From NCBI GenBank assembly GCA_964569315.1, contig CAZMUZ010000073.1, forward strand, positions 1-18,510: a stretch of 18,510 bases of DNA, written 5' to 3'. Of the stretch, positions 6,261 to 13,291 are shown in pieces. The DNA comes from CADEFF01 sp964569315 (GTDB lineage Bacteria; Pseudomonadota; Alphaproteobacteria; Dongiales; Dongiaceae). The position numbers were made by a program, and so were the translations under genes. The stretch's first letter is position 1. The number at the start of each line of letters is the position of its first letter. Under the pieces are notes generated by a model, which had not been told where the DNA came from, ran no database searches, and was given only the letters and a program-made list of their open reading frames with translations.

Positions 6261-8579
6261 GTGGCGCGCGGCCGCGCGGCGCTTCCCGAGCTTGCGGCCT
6301 ACGGCGCCGTTCCCGATCCCGAGATGCTGGCGCTGCTGCGCAGCGTCACCGCCGGCACGCCCTTGACCGAAGGCGCCCGGGCGCTGGTCGCCGTCGCCTG
6401 CGCCGAGGGGGTCGATCCCGGGCTCGTCCGGCTGCTGCCGCTGCTGCATGACAACCCCGCGGCGGCAGCGCTGCCGCCCTCGATCCGCACCGCCATCGCC
6501 GACAGCCATCGCCTCGCGAAGCTGCGCTTCATCCTGATGGAGCGCGCCGCGCGGAACCTGACGCAGCTTTTCGCCGAGGCCGGCATCGCGCCGCTCTTCC
6601 TCAAGGGCTTCGCGCTTGCGAGCCAGATTTACGAGAGCCCGGCGCTGCGCCCGATGGGCGACCTCGATCTTGCCGTGCCCGGCGCCGATTTCGAGCGCGC
6701 CACGGCGCTCCTCGCCGGGCTCGGCTATCGCGAGAAATCCGGACGGCGGATGGGGCTCGGCCCCGGGCTTCATGCCCTCACCTTCAAACATGCGAAGACC
6801 GGCGAGATCGTCGATCTGCATCGCTTCGTGCTCGCCTGCTCGCGCTGGGACGGCGCCGATGCGGGGTTCTGGGCGCGCGCTTTGCCGATGCCGATCGGCG
6901 ACGCGACGGCCCGCACCCTGGCACCGGAGGATCATCTGCTGCATGGCTGCCTCCACGGCCATGCGCGCAACGTGCTGCAATCGCCCTTCCGCTGGATGGC
7001 GGATGCGCACCGCATCCTGGTGCGAAGCGGCGCAGGCTTTCGGTGGAACCTGCTGCTGGAGGAGGCGGAGCGGCAGCGCTGCGGCGGAGTGCTCGCGGCG
7101 GCGCTAAGTTTTCTCGCGACCGAGCTCGGCGCGCCCGTCCCGGCCGGAGTTACGGCCGCGCTCGCCGCGACGAAGCGCCGCCCCGAGGATGACGAGTATT
7201 TCCGGCTCTACGGGACCATGCCCGACGTCCCGTCCGTAGCGCTTCGCGCCCGCGCGCTCTGGGCGAGCTACCGGCGGCAGGAAGCGACGCCGCGCGCCGA
7301 TCCGATCCGCTTCCTGCGATGGCTCGCCCGCCGATGGGACAGGGGCTCGCTGGCCGGCGCCGCCCTCGAGACCCTGCGCCGCCTGCCGCGGGCGCGCGAC
7401 GCGCGGTCGAAGCAGCTCAGGGGCACGGCACTCGCCGCCCATACGCGCGCGCTCCGCACGATCGACAGCGGGACGGCGCCTTCCTGTGCGGGCCTCCTCG
7501 CGCTGCTCCGGCCGCCGGCGCCCTCGATCGAGGAGCTCGACTATGTGCGTGCGGCGGTCGCATCGCCCGCGATCGCCGCCGAAGCTTGGCGACGCTGCGC
7601 CGCGCGGCTCGAGGCGGCCGAGGCGTCGCGCTCGTCGGCGGCCAGTCCGTTCCCGGAACGGATCCGCGATCTCCTGCCGCTTATCGCCGAACGGACCGGC
7701 GAGCTCGGCGTCCCCCTGCCGCCCTGGCTCGCCGGCAAGCTCAAGGCCGCGCAGCTCCTGGAAACGGCGCGGCAGCAGGCGCTCTTCGCCCTGGCGTCGG
7801 AAATCCTCTCGAGCCCGGCGATGCGCGGCGCGGACCCCATCCTGCTCGGCGGGCTCGGCTTCGCGCAGGCCGCCTATCGCTCGCCGATGCTGCGCCATAC
7901 CAGCAGCCTCGCCTTCCTGCTGCCCTCGGTCGCCCTCGCCCGGGCGGCCGCCCGGGCGCTCGCGAGCGGCGGGCTCCTGCGCGGCGACGGGCAGGGTCGG
8001 GGCGCCGCGATCCGGCTGCGTCACGGCTCGGGCATGGCGGTAACGCTGCATGGCGGCACCTGCCCGGCGCCGGCCGATGGCTTCACCCATGCGCGGCTCA
8101 GCACCACCGCGGTGCGCGGCGCGGTGAACGGCGTGCCGCTGCTTTACGCCGGCGCCGCTGACGCGCTCGGGCTGCTCGCCATCGGCGTCGCGCGACTGCC
8201 GGCGGGCGCGAGCCTGCTCTGGCTTGCCGATGCGGTGCTCGCCGCGCACCTCGCGGCGGCCCGCACCGCCGCCGCGCCGGAGACCCCGCTGCTGCCGCGC
8301 CTCATGGCCGAGCTCGCGGCGCAGGCCATGGCGGTCGATCCCGACGCCGGGCTGCGGCTGGCAGAGGCCGGTTCCGCCGGCGGATCGGCGGCCGGGCTCC
8401 CGGAGTCGGGATTGCTCGCGGCAACGGTGGCGCTTCGGGGATTGCGCCGCGCGCTCGCCGCGGCGCCCGACGGCCGCACCCGGCTCCGCTGGATGCTTCG
8501 CTGCGGACCGCAGACGGGGCTGCGGCGCCTCGAACGTCTCGTCGCGGCGGTGCCGCGCTCGCTCGCGGGGCGCGCCTGA
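6261..8579 (+). CDS. Double nucleotidyltransferase (NTP_transf_5 type), second copy degenerate
   Basis: The 772-residue protein is about twice the length of single-domain relatives. Residues about 84-255 form a Pol-beta-fold domain of the NTP_transf_5 type: LFLKGFALAS (K115), PMGDLDLAV with D134 and D136, VDLHRF with D185 as probable third carboxylate, and EDHLLHGCLHGH. Residues about 488-665 repeat this layout (KLKAAQLLETA, PILLGGLGFAQAAYRSPMLR, SSLAFLL, VTLHGG, WLADAVL), but K115 aligns with G530, D134 with S549, D136 with A551 and D185 with T595, so the second copy should be inactive. Related enzymes add nucleotides in lasso loci (e.g. PadeN), though roles are little studied. It starts at GTG 6261, one base after the HprK-like stop; GGAAGG lies 14 bases upstream. 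The linker at residues 340-470 is Arg/Ala-rich and unassigned. Confidence 0.75.
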   Translation: MARGRAALPELAAYGAVPDPEMLALLRSVTAGTPLTEGARALVAVACAEGVDPGLVRLLPLLHDNPAAAALPPSIRTAIADSHRLAKLRFILMERAARNLTQLFAEAGIAPLFLKGFALASQIYESPALRPMGDLDLAVPGADFERATALLAGLGYREKSGRRMGLGPGLHALTFKHAKTGEIVDLHRFVLACSRWDGADAGFWARALPMPIGDATARTLAPEDHLLHGCLHGHARNVLQSPFRWMADAHRILVRSGAGFRWNLLLEEAERQRCGGVLAAALSFLATELGAPVPAGVTAALAATKRRPEDDEYFRLYGTMPDVPSVALRARALWASYRRQEATPRADPIRFLRWLARRWDRGSLAGAALETLRRLPRARDARSKQLRGTALAAHTRALRTIDSGTAPSCAGLLALLRPPAPSIEELDYVRAAVASPAIAAEAWRRCAARLEAAEASRSSAASPFPERIRDLLPLIAERTGELGVPLPPWLAGKLKAAQLLETARQQALFALASEILSSPAMRGADPILLGGLGFAQAAYRSPMLRHTSSLAFLLPSVALARAAARALASGGLLRGDGQGRGAAIRLRHGSGMAVTLHGGTCPAPADGFTHARLSTTAVRGAVNGVPLLYAGAADALGLLAIGVARLPAGASLLWLADAVLAAHLAAARTAAAPETPLLPRLMAELAAQAMAVDPDAGLRLAEAGSAGGSAAGLPESGLLAATVALRGLRRALAAAPDGRTRLRWMLRCGPQTGLRRLERLVAAVPRSLAGRA

Positions 8580-8588
8580 CCCCTCTCC

Positions 8589-9311
8589 TTACGTCGCAGC
8601 GGCCGGCGCGTAGTAGCGGTCGATCCAGGGTGCGTGCTCGCGGGTGCGCGCCATATGCGGCTTGTGGACGCCCGGGAAGAACACGATGCGCCCATGCGCC
8701 GGTAGATCGGGCACGCAGTCGAGCGCGAAATGCAGCACGCCGTCCTCGCGCGTCCAGACCGGTTCCCGCTCGCCCAGCACATAGGCGATCCAGCTCTGAT
8801 CGGATCCTTCATAGCCGGCGGCGCGCGCCCGGGCCGGGCTCGTCGCGGGGTCGAACCGCTGCCAGACCTCGGCGCGGGCGCCGGCATCCATCAGCAGCAG
8901 CGACCCGTTATAGGGCGTGCCCGGCACCGAGTCCGAGCGATAGAAGAGCGCCGGCTCGCGCCGCTGCAGCACCGGCGCCAACGGTCCCACCACGATGCTG
9001 TCGAGATCGATCCAGGCGAAGCGCGGCCCGATCAGCTCGCGCATCTCCGGCGCGAAGGCCTTGAGCCGGCACCAGCAGCCGCCGAGCGCGCGCCCCTCGC
9101 TCCAGAGCGGCAGGATCCGGATGTCGCTCGCGAGCCCGGCCGCATCGTCGGTGATGCAGACGAGGTCGTAGGGCATGTCGAGGAAGCGGCGCAGCTCGTC
9201 GCGCTTGCGGTTCACCGCCTCGGCCGAATAGTCGAAAAGGATGTGGCGCTTGCGCGGATCGCGCCATTTCCAGAGCACGATCTGCAGCCGCTCGCCGAAG
9301 CCGCCCGTCAT
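8589..9311 (-). CDS. GT8-like glycosyltransferase
   Basis: The 240-residue protein has an N-terminal Rossmann-like part with YDLVCITDD and a metal-binding W-I-D-L-D-S-I-V segment (D102-x-D104). It then has PYNGSLLLMDAG (133-144), GSDQSW (169-174) and a late F-F-P-G-V-H-K-P-H (211-219), recalling the H-x-x-G-x-x-K-P element of family 8 glycosyltransferases. A nucleotide-sugar-dependent transferase in the cytosol is the best reading; donor and acceptor are unknown. The start is ATG 9311, preceded on its strand by GGGGGCGGGAAGTTC. It converges on the nucleotidyltransferase gene with only 9 bp between stops and no terminator seen, so it is not in the same transcript but may serve the same product. 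Confidence 0.65.
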   Translation of the reverse strand: MTGGFGERLQIVLWKWRDPRKRHILFDYSAEAVNRKRDELRRFLDMPYDLVCITDDAAGLASDIRILPLWSEGRALGGCWCRLKAFAPEMRELIGPRFAWIDLDSIVVGPLAPVLQRREPALFYRSDSVPGTPYNGSLLLMDAGARAEVWQRFDPATSPARARAAGYEGSDQSWIAYVLGEREPVWTREDGVLHFALDCVPDLPAHGRIVFFPGVHKPHMARTREHAPWIDRYYAPAAAT

Positions 9312-9443
9312 GAACTTCCCGCCCCCATGCCCCGCGGCATCGCCCCTTCGTCCTTTGTGCCCGAGTGTCGCCGCGGCGCCGAACGCCCGACAAGCCGGAA
9401 TCGGCGGGCTGCAGGCCCATGATTTCGGGCCCTGCCGGGGCCT

Positions 9444-9472
9444 TTCGCAGCCGCCCTCCGCTGGATTATAAG
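9444..9472 (+). promoter_or_regulatory. Candidate promoter of hspQ
   Basis: TTCGCA (9444-9449), a 17-bp spacer and TATAAG (9467-9472, five of six consensus bases) make the best sigma-70-like promoter in the window, 70 bp before the hspQ start. In enterobacteria hspQ is heat-shock controlled; no convincing sigma-32 element is visible here. Confidence 0.5.
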
Positions 9473-9542
9473 ATGGCTTCGAGCGTCGCCTGACGGTCCC
9501 GGACGCGATTTCAACCCGTCATCGAGACTGGGTGCTGGCCCC

Positions 9543-9878
9543 TTGCCCGACACCGACAAGGTTTCCAAGTTCGCGATCGGCGAGATCGTCCGTCACCGCC
9601 ACTACCCGTTCCGCGGCGTGGTGTTCGACGTCGATCCGGAATTCAACAATACCGAGGAATGGTACAAATCCATCCCGGCCGAGGTCCGGCCCCGGAAGGA
9701 CCAGCCCTATTACCATCTGCTCGCCGAGAACGCCGAAACGACCTACATCGCCTATGTCTCGGAGCAGAATCTGCTGGCCGACGCCGAGCGCGGCCCGGTG
9801 CGCCATCCGATGGTGAAGGAGCTGTTCGAGGGCATCGCCGACGGGCGCTATCGCATGCGGAAGAACCGCGCGAACTGA
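9543..9878 (+). CDS. hspQ: Heat-shock protein HspQ (YccV-like)
   Basis: This 111-residue protein is of the YccV-like/HspQ family. It contains the conserved core FAIGEIVRHRHYPFRGVVFD, then DPEFNNTEEW, IPAEVRPRKDQPYYHLLAEN and YIAYVSEQNLL. In Escherichia coli HspQ binds hemimethylated DNA and acts as a specificity factor for Lon protease; the alphaproteobacterial form is usually named the same way. The start is TTG at 9543, since no ATG or GTG precedes the conserved part in frame and the family begins about here; GGGTGCTGG upstream is a poor ribosome site. A short GCGCC/GGCGC hairpin (9879-9892) follows the stop in the 19-bp gap to the convergent MFS gene and may serve both. Confidence 0.9.
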   Translation: MPDTDKVSKFAIGEIVRHRHYPFRGVVFDVDPEFNNTEEWYKSIPAEVRPRKDQPYYHLLAENAETTYIAYVSEQNLLADAERGPVRHPMVKELFEGIADGRYRMRKNRAN

Positions 9879-9897
9879 GCGCCGCCGGGCGCGAGCG

Positions 9898-11094
9898 CTA
9901 TTCCGCGGCGGCCGGCGCCGGGGCGGCGGCGCGCCGTCCGAAGGCCGAGCCCGGCAGCAGGAAGGCTGCGGCCGTCACCACCCCGACCAGGCCCGCGAAC
10001 AGCAGCAGCAGCCCGGCGAAGCCCATCGCGGTGCCGTGGAACCAGGCGATGAGCGGCACCGCGGCGATGCTGACGCCGAGCGAGAGCACATACATCACCG
10101 CATAGACGCGCGCACGCGCGGCGCGTGTCGTGTAGCGCGCGACCAGCCAGTCGCCGGCCGGAATCTCGCCGAAGACGAGGAAGAGCAATGGCAGGGTGAG
10201 CGCCGCGGCGAGCACGCCGCTGGCGCCGGCGATCAGGATGAAGAAGACGACCTGGCCTGCGGTGAGGCAGATGAGGAGCGGCTTCACCCGGCGATCGTCC
10301 ATCAGCCCGCCGGTCACGATCTGGATGAAGGCGGCGACGGCGGTGATGCCGGAAACGATGGCGCCGACCGCCTTCGGGTCCTCGAGCGAGAGCCGTTCGG
10401 CGAAGAGCGCCGGCATCACCACCGTGATGCCGTGGAACACCACGCCGCTGAATAGCGCAGAGAGCACGAGGAAGACGAAGACGCGCCGCTGCGTGCCGGG
10501 CGAGACGGTCGTATCGGCGGCCTCCTCGGCGGCGACCGCGCCGCGCACCTCGCCGTCTGCGAGGAAGAGGTAGGCGATGCCGACCAGCAGCACGACGAGG
10601 CCGGGGCCGATGAAGGCCGCCTGCCAGCCGAAGGCGGAGGCGAGCCCGCCCGCGGTGATCGCAGCGCCGGCAATGCCCATATTGCCGAACACGCCGTTGA
10701 TGCCGAGGGCGCGGCCGCTGCGGTCGGTGATCTCGACGAGATGGGCGATGCCGACCGGATGATAGATCGCGGCGAAGAGCCCGATGGCGCCGAGCCCGAT
10801 GGCGAGCTCCAGCGGGTCGCGCGCGAAGCCGGTCGCGACGAGCGCGGCGCCGAGCCCGAGGAAATAGAGCTTCATCATGCCGGTCCGGCTCCAGCGGTCG
10901 GCAAGCCAGCCGGCCGGATAGGTGCCGAGCGCGAAGGTCGCGAAGCCGACCGTGCCGAGCGCGATCAGCTCGTCATAGCCGCGCTGCCAGACCGGCGCCA
11001 GGGCGAGCACGGCGGTCGGGAAGATCAGCATGGCGAGATGATCGGCCGTATGGCCGATGCAGAGGAACCCGAACTCCAACCGGCGCTGACGCAT
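9898..11094 (-). CDS. MFS transporter
   Basis: The 398-residue protein has about 12 membrane helices in two halves. The motif-A region G-W-L-A-D-R-W-S-R-T-G lies between helices 2 and 3 (about residues 62-72), with a counterpart G-L-M-D-D-R-R in the second half, marking the major facilitator superfamily. The opening F-G-F-L-C-I-G-H-T-A-D-H resembles the G-H-x-x-x-D start of fosmidomycin-resistance-like and related carriers, so efflux is plausible, but the substrate is not known. It is divergent from the AraC-type regulator; the two starts are 69 bp apart if the regulator begins at 11164. The regulator is therefore its likely controller. The C-terminus is an Ala/Pro-rich tail. Confidence 0.85.
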   Translation of the reverse strand: MRQRRLEFGFLCIGHTADHLAMLIFPTAVLALAPVWQRGYDELIALGTVGFATFALGTYPAGWLADRWSRTGMMKLYFLGLGAALVATGFARDPLELAIGLGAIGLFAAIYHPVGIAHLVEITDRSGRALGINGVFGNMGIAGAAITAGGLASAFGWQAAFIGPGLVVLLVGIAYLFLADGEVRGAVAAEEAADTTVSPGTQRRVFVFLVLSALFSGVVFHGITVVMPALFAERLSLEDPKAVGAIVSGITAVAAFIQIVTGGLMDDRRVKPLLICLTAGQVVFFILIAGASGVLAAALTLPLLFLVFGEIPAGDWLVARYTTRAARARVYAVMYVLSLGVSIAAVPLIAWFHGTAMGFAGLLLLFAGLVGVVTAAAFLLPGSAFGRRAAAPAPAAAE

Positions 11095-11126
11095 GGGCGC
11101 GAACTCTTGGTCTGGGAAATCCGGGG

Positions 11127-11155
11127 TGGAGCATAGCCGGGGCGGCCGCTACAAT
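11127..11155 (+). promoter_or_regulatory. Candidate promoter of the AraC-type gene
   Basis: TACAAT (11150-11155) matches five of six -10 bases; TGGAGC (11127-11132) 17 bp upstream is a weak -35. The predicted start of transcription (about 11162) is at or just before the ATG at 11164, so the message would be nearly leaderless from that ATG, or would carry an untranslated leader of about 98 bases if translation begins at 11260. Confidence 0.4.
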
Positions 11156-11156
11156 C

Positions 11157-11185
11157 TCGCGATATGTCGCCAAAAAATATCGCGA
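11157..11185. promoter_or_regulatory. Operator-like inverted repeat over the AraC gene start
   Basis: TCGCGATAT (11157-11165) and ATATCGCGA (11177-11185) are exact inverted 9-bp arms with an 11-bp A-rich centre. Arm-to-arm spacing is 20 bp, two helical turns, as expected for a dimer bound on one DNA face. The repeat covers the predicted transcription start and the ATG at 11164, in the divergent region between regulator and transporter. Confidence 0.55.
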
Positions 11186-12000
11186 AACGGCCAGGGCGGT
11201 CGCGCCGGATCGCGACGCCGCCCGGTGCCGCCGGGCGACCGCGGCGGGCCGCCGCCCTCATGACGAGCCATGCGCAGGACTATCCGGCCGGTGCGCGCAT
11301 CCCGCCCCACCGCCATGCCCGGGCGCAGCTTCTCTATGCGGCGGCGGGCACCATGACGGTCACGGCCGAAAGCGGCAGCTGGGTCATTCCGGCGGATCGC
11401 GCCTTGTGGATCCCGCCCGGGGTCGGCCATGCGATCCGCGTCGGCGCGAAGCTCGCCATGCGCACCCTCTATGTAGCGCCCGGTGCTGTCGCCGGGCTGC
11501 CGCGGCAATGCCGCGTGCTGCAGGTGACGCCGCTGCTCCGCGAGCTGGTGCTGGCGGCGACCGCGCTCGGCGCCCGCGACGGCGGCCCGCGCGCCCGCCG
11601 CATCCGGGCGCTGATCCTCGACGAGCTGCGGCAGATTCCGGCGATGCCGCTCTATCTGCCGACGGCGCGGAGCGCCCGGCTGCAGAAGGTGACGACGGCG
11701 CTCGCCGCCGATCCCGCCGACCGCCGCACGCTCGGGCAATGGGCGCGCGAGGCCGGCATGAGCCCGCGCAATCTCGCGCGCGCCTTCCTGAAGGAAACCG
11801 GTCTCGGCTTCAGGCTCTACCGGCGCCAGGCGCGATTGCTCGCCGCACTGGAGCGTCTCGCGGCGGGCCGGCCGGTGACCGGCGTCGCCCTCGATCTCGG
11901 CTATGACAGCCCGAGCGCCTTCATCGCCATGTTCCGTCGCGCGCTCGGCGCCACGCCGAAGCGCTATTTCGGGACCGCCGCCTCGCCAGCCCGCGCCTGA
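11164..12000 (+). CDS. AraC-family transcriptional regulator with cupin sensor
   Basis: The protein has 278 residues. Residues 39-110 form a cupin sensor (DYPAGARIPPHRHARAQLLY with the H-x-H pair, then W-V-I-P and LWIPPGVGHAI). Residues about 186-270 form the paired helix-turn-helix AraC DNA-binding domain (LGQWAREAGMSPRNLARAF, then VALDLGYDSPSAFIAMFRRALGATPKRYF). Proteins of this layout usually control an adjacent exporter in response to a small molecule. The divergent MFS gene is the obvious target. The ATG at 11164 sits inside an inverted repeat and gives an Arg/Pro-rich N-terminus; the ATG at 11260 would start seven residues before the cupin. Neither has a good ribosome site, so the start is unsettled. 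The 3' end overlaps the convergent second MFS gene by 37 bp. Confidence 0.85.
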   Translation: MSPKNIAKRPGRSRRIATPPGAAGRPRRAAALMTSHAQDYPAGARIPPHRHARAQLLYAAAGTMTVTAESGSWVIPADRALWIPPGVGHAIRVGAKLAMRTLYVAPGAVAGLPRQCRVLQVTPLLRELVLAATALGARDGGPRARRIRALILDELRQIPAMPLYLPTARSARLQKVTTALAADPADRRTLGQWAREAGMSPRNLARAFLKETGLGFRLYRRQARLLAALERLAAGRPVTGVALDLGYDSPSAFIAMFRRALGATPKRYFGTAASPARA

Positions 12001-13253
12001 TCCGCCCGCGCCTGAGCCGGCAGCGTTGCCGGCCGGCGCCAGAACAGCGCGAGCAGCAGCAGCATGATGAGGTTGGCGCCGATGCCGCCGACCAGGAAGC
12101 CGTTCGCATCCCAGAGGTCGAGCGCGAGGCCGCTGCCGATCGGCCCGAGCAGCGTGCCGCCTTCATAGGCGAAGGCGAAGAGCGCGTTGGCGGCGGCGAG
12201 CTCGCCCGGACGGTAGCGCCGCCCCACCATGGCGAGCGCGATGGTGTAGGCGGCGCCGATCGTGCCGCCCCAGAGGAACAGCACCGGCCAGGAGAAGAGC
12301 GCGAGCCCGAGGATCGCCGGCAGCAGCGCGAAGCCGGCCACGCTCGCCAGCGCGACGGCGCCGAGCAGCGGCTCGCCCCGGAAGCGGTCGGCGAGCATGC
12401 CGATCGGGATCTGCAGCACGACGTTCCCCGCGGCGAGCACGAAGAGCATGAGGAGGCCCGTCTCCTCGCTCATGCCGAGCCGGCCGACGAAGATCACGAA
12501 GAAGGCGAGCACGATGCCGATGATCATGCCGTTCGCGACGGCGGCCCCGACCACGACCGGCTGGCGCCTGACGAGGCTCGCATAGCCGCCGCTTTCCCCG
12601 CCCGTCAGGTCCGGGATGAAGCGCCGCGCGAGGAAGACCGGAATGTAGGTGGCGGTGACGGCGACGGTGATGACGATGAAGGGCAGGATGCCGTCCGTGC
12701 CGGTCGCGATGAGCAGCGGAAAGCCGAGGCAGTAGGCGGCCGACATCACCGCCACATAGGCGCCGCTCGTGCGGCCGCGTTTCGATTCCTCGGCGACCGC
12801 ATTCATCCAGGTTTCGCCGACGACCCACAGCACCGCGACGCCGGCGCCCATCAGGATGCGCAGCAGGAACCAGGCCTCGATGCTGCGGAAGACCGGCAGC
12901 AGCCCTGTCCCGACCGCCATGACGCCGATGCCGATATAAAGCGCGCCGGTCGTGCCGAACCGCCGGGCGAGCGCCGGGGTGAAGAGGGTGAAGAGAAGGA
13001 TCGCCGCGGATTCGGTCGCCGTGTTGACGCCGATCCAGAAGGCACTGAACCCCGCCGCTTCGAGGTTGAGGGCGAGCAGCGGGGTCGACATGGCGAAGGT
13101 GAGGGTGGAGACGAAGGCGGTAGCGAGAACCCCGACGATGCTGAGGCGCCGCTGGGCGTCGGTCAGCCGGGGCAGCGCGGCCGACGCCGTCTCGACGGGC
13201 GCCGCCCTGTCGACGAGCGCCGCCCTATCGACGAGCGATGGGGGGGCGTCCAT
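11964..13253 (-). CDS. MFS transporter (YcaD-like), second gene of the ligase operon
   Basis: The 429-residue protein has about 12 membrane helices after a roughly 36-residue cytoplasmic N-terminus. It carries G-E-T-W-M-N (with EESKRGRTSGAYVAVMS after it), corresponding to the E-S-W-L-N segment of YcaD-like carriers, and I-G-M-L-A-D-R-F-R-G in the second half as motif A. It was started at ATG 13253; the frame is open to 13370 but that part lies over the ligase gene's 3' end. The ligase stop is 38 bp upstream on the same strand, so the two are probably co-transcribed and the carrier may import the ligase substrate or export its product (inference). An 18-bp in-frame tandem repeat (13201-13236) codes LVDRAA twice near the N-terminus. 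The C-terminal coding end overlaps the AraC gene. Confidence 0.8.
   Translation of the reverse strand: MDAPPSLVDRAALVDRAAPVETASAALPRLTDAQRRLSIVGVLATAFVSTLTFAMSTPLLALNLEAAGFSAFWIGVNTATESAAILLFTLFTPALARRFGTTGALYIGIGVMAVGTGLLPVFRSIEAWFLLRILMGAGVAVLWVVGETWMNAVAEESKRGRTSGAYVAVMSAAYCLGFPLLIATGTDGILPFIVITVAVTATYIPVFLARRFIPDLTGGESGGYASLVRRQPVVVGAAVANGMIIGIVLAFFVIFVGRLGMSEETGLLMLFVLAAGNVVLQIPIGMLADRFRGEPLLGAVALASVAGFALLPAILGLALFSWPVLFLWGGTIGAAYTIALAMVGRRYRPGELAAANALFAFAYEGGTLLGPIGSGLALDLWDANGFLVGGIGANLIMLLLLALFWRRPATLPAQARADQARAGEAAVPK
13201..13236. repeat. Two-copy 18-bp tandem repeat within the MFS gene
   Basis: The units 13201-13218 and 13219-13236 differ at one base, and a weaker third copy (14 of 18) is at 13183-13200. 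Being a multiple of three, it keeps frame and encodes repeated LVDRAA in the cytoplasmic N-terminus, so copy number could vary without breaking the gene. Confidence 0.7.
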
Positions 13254-13291
13254 CGCAAGCGGGTCCGGATCGCGGGAAGACCGCCTTTGAG

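Noticed and set aside
9428..9442. GGCCC/GGGCC hairpin as a terminator
   Set aside because: Five-bp stem without a T-run, located upstream of the hspQ promoter and not behind a plus-strand gene.
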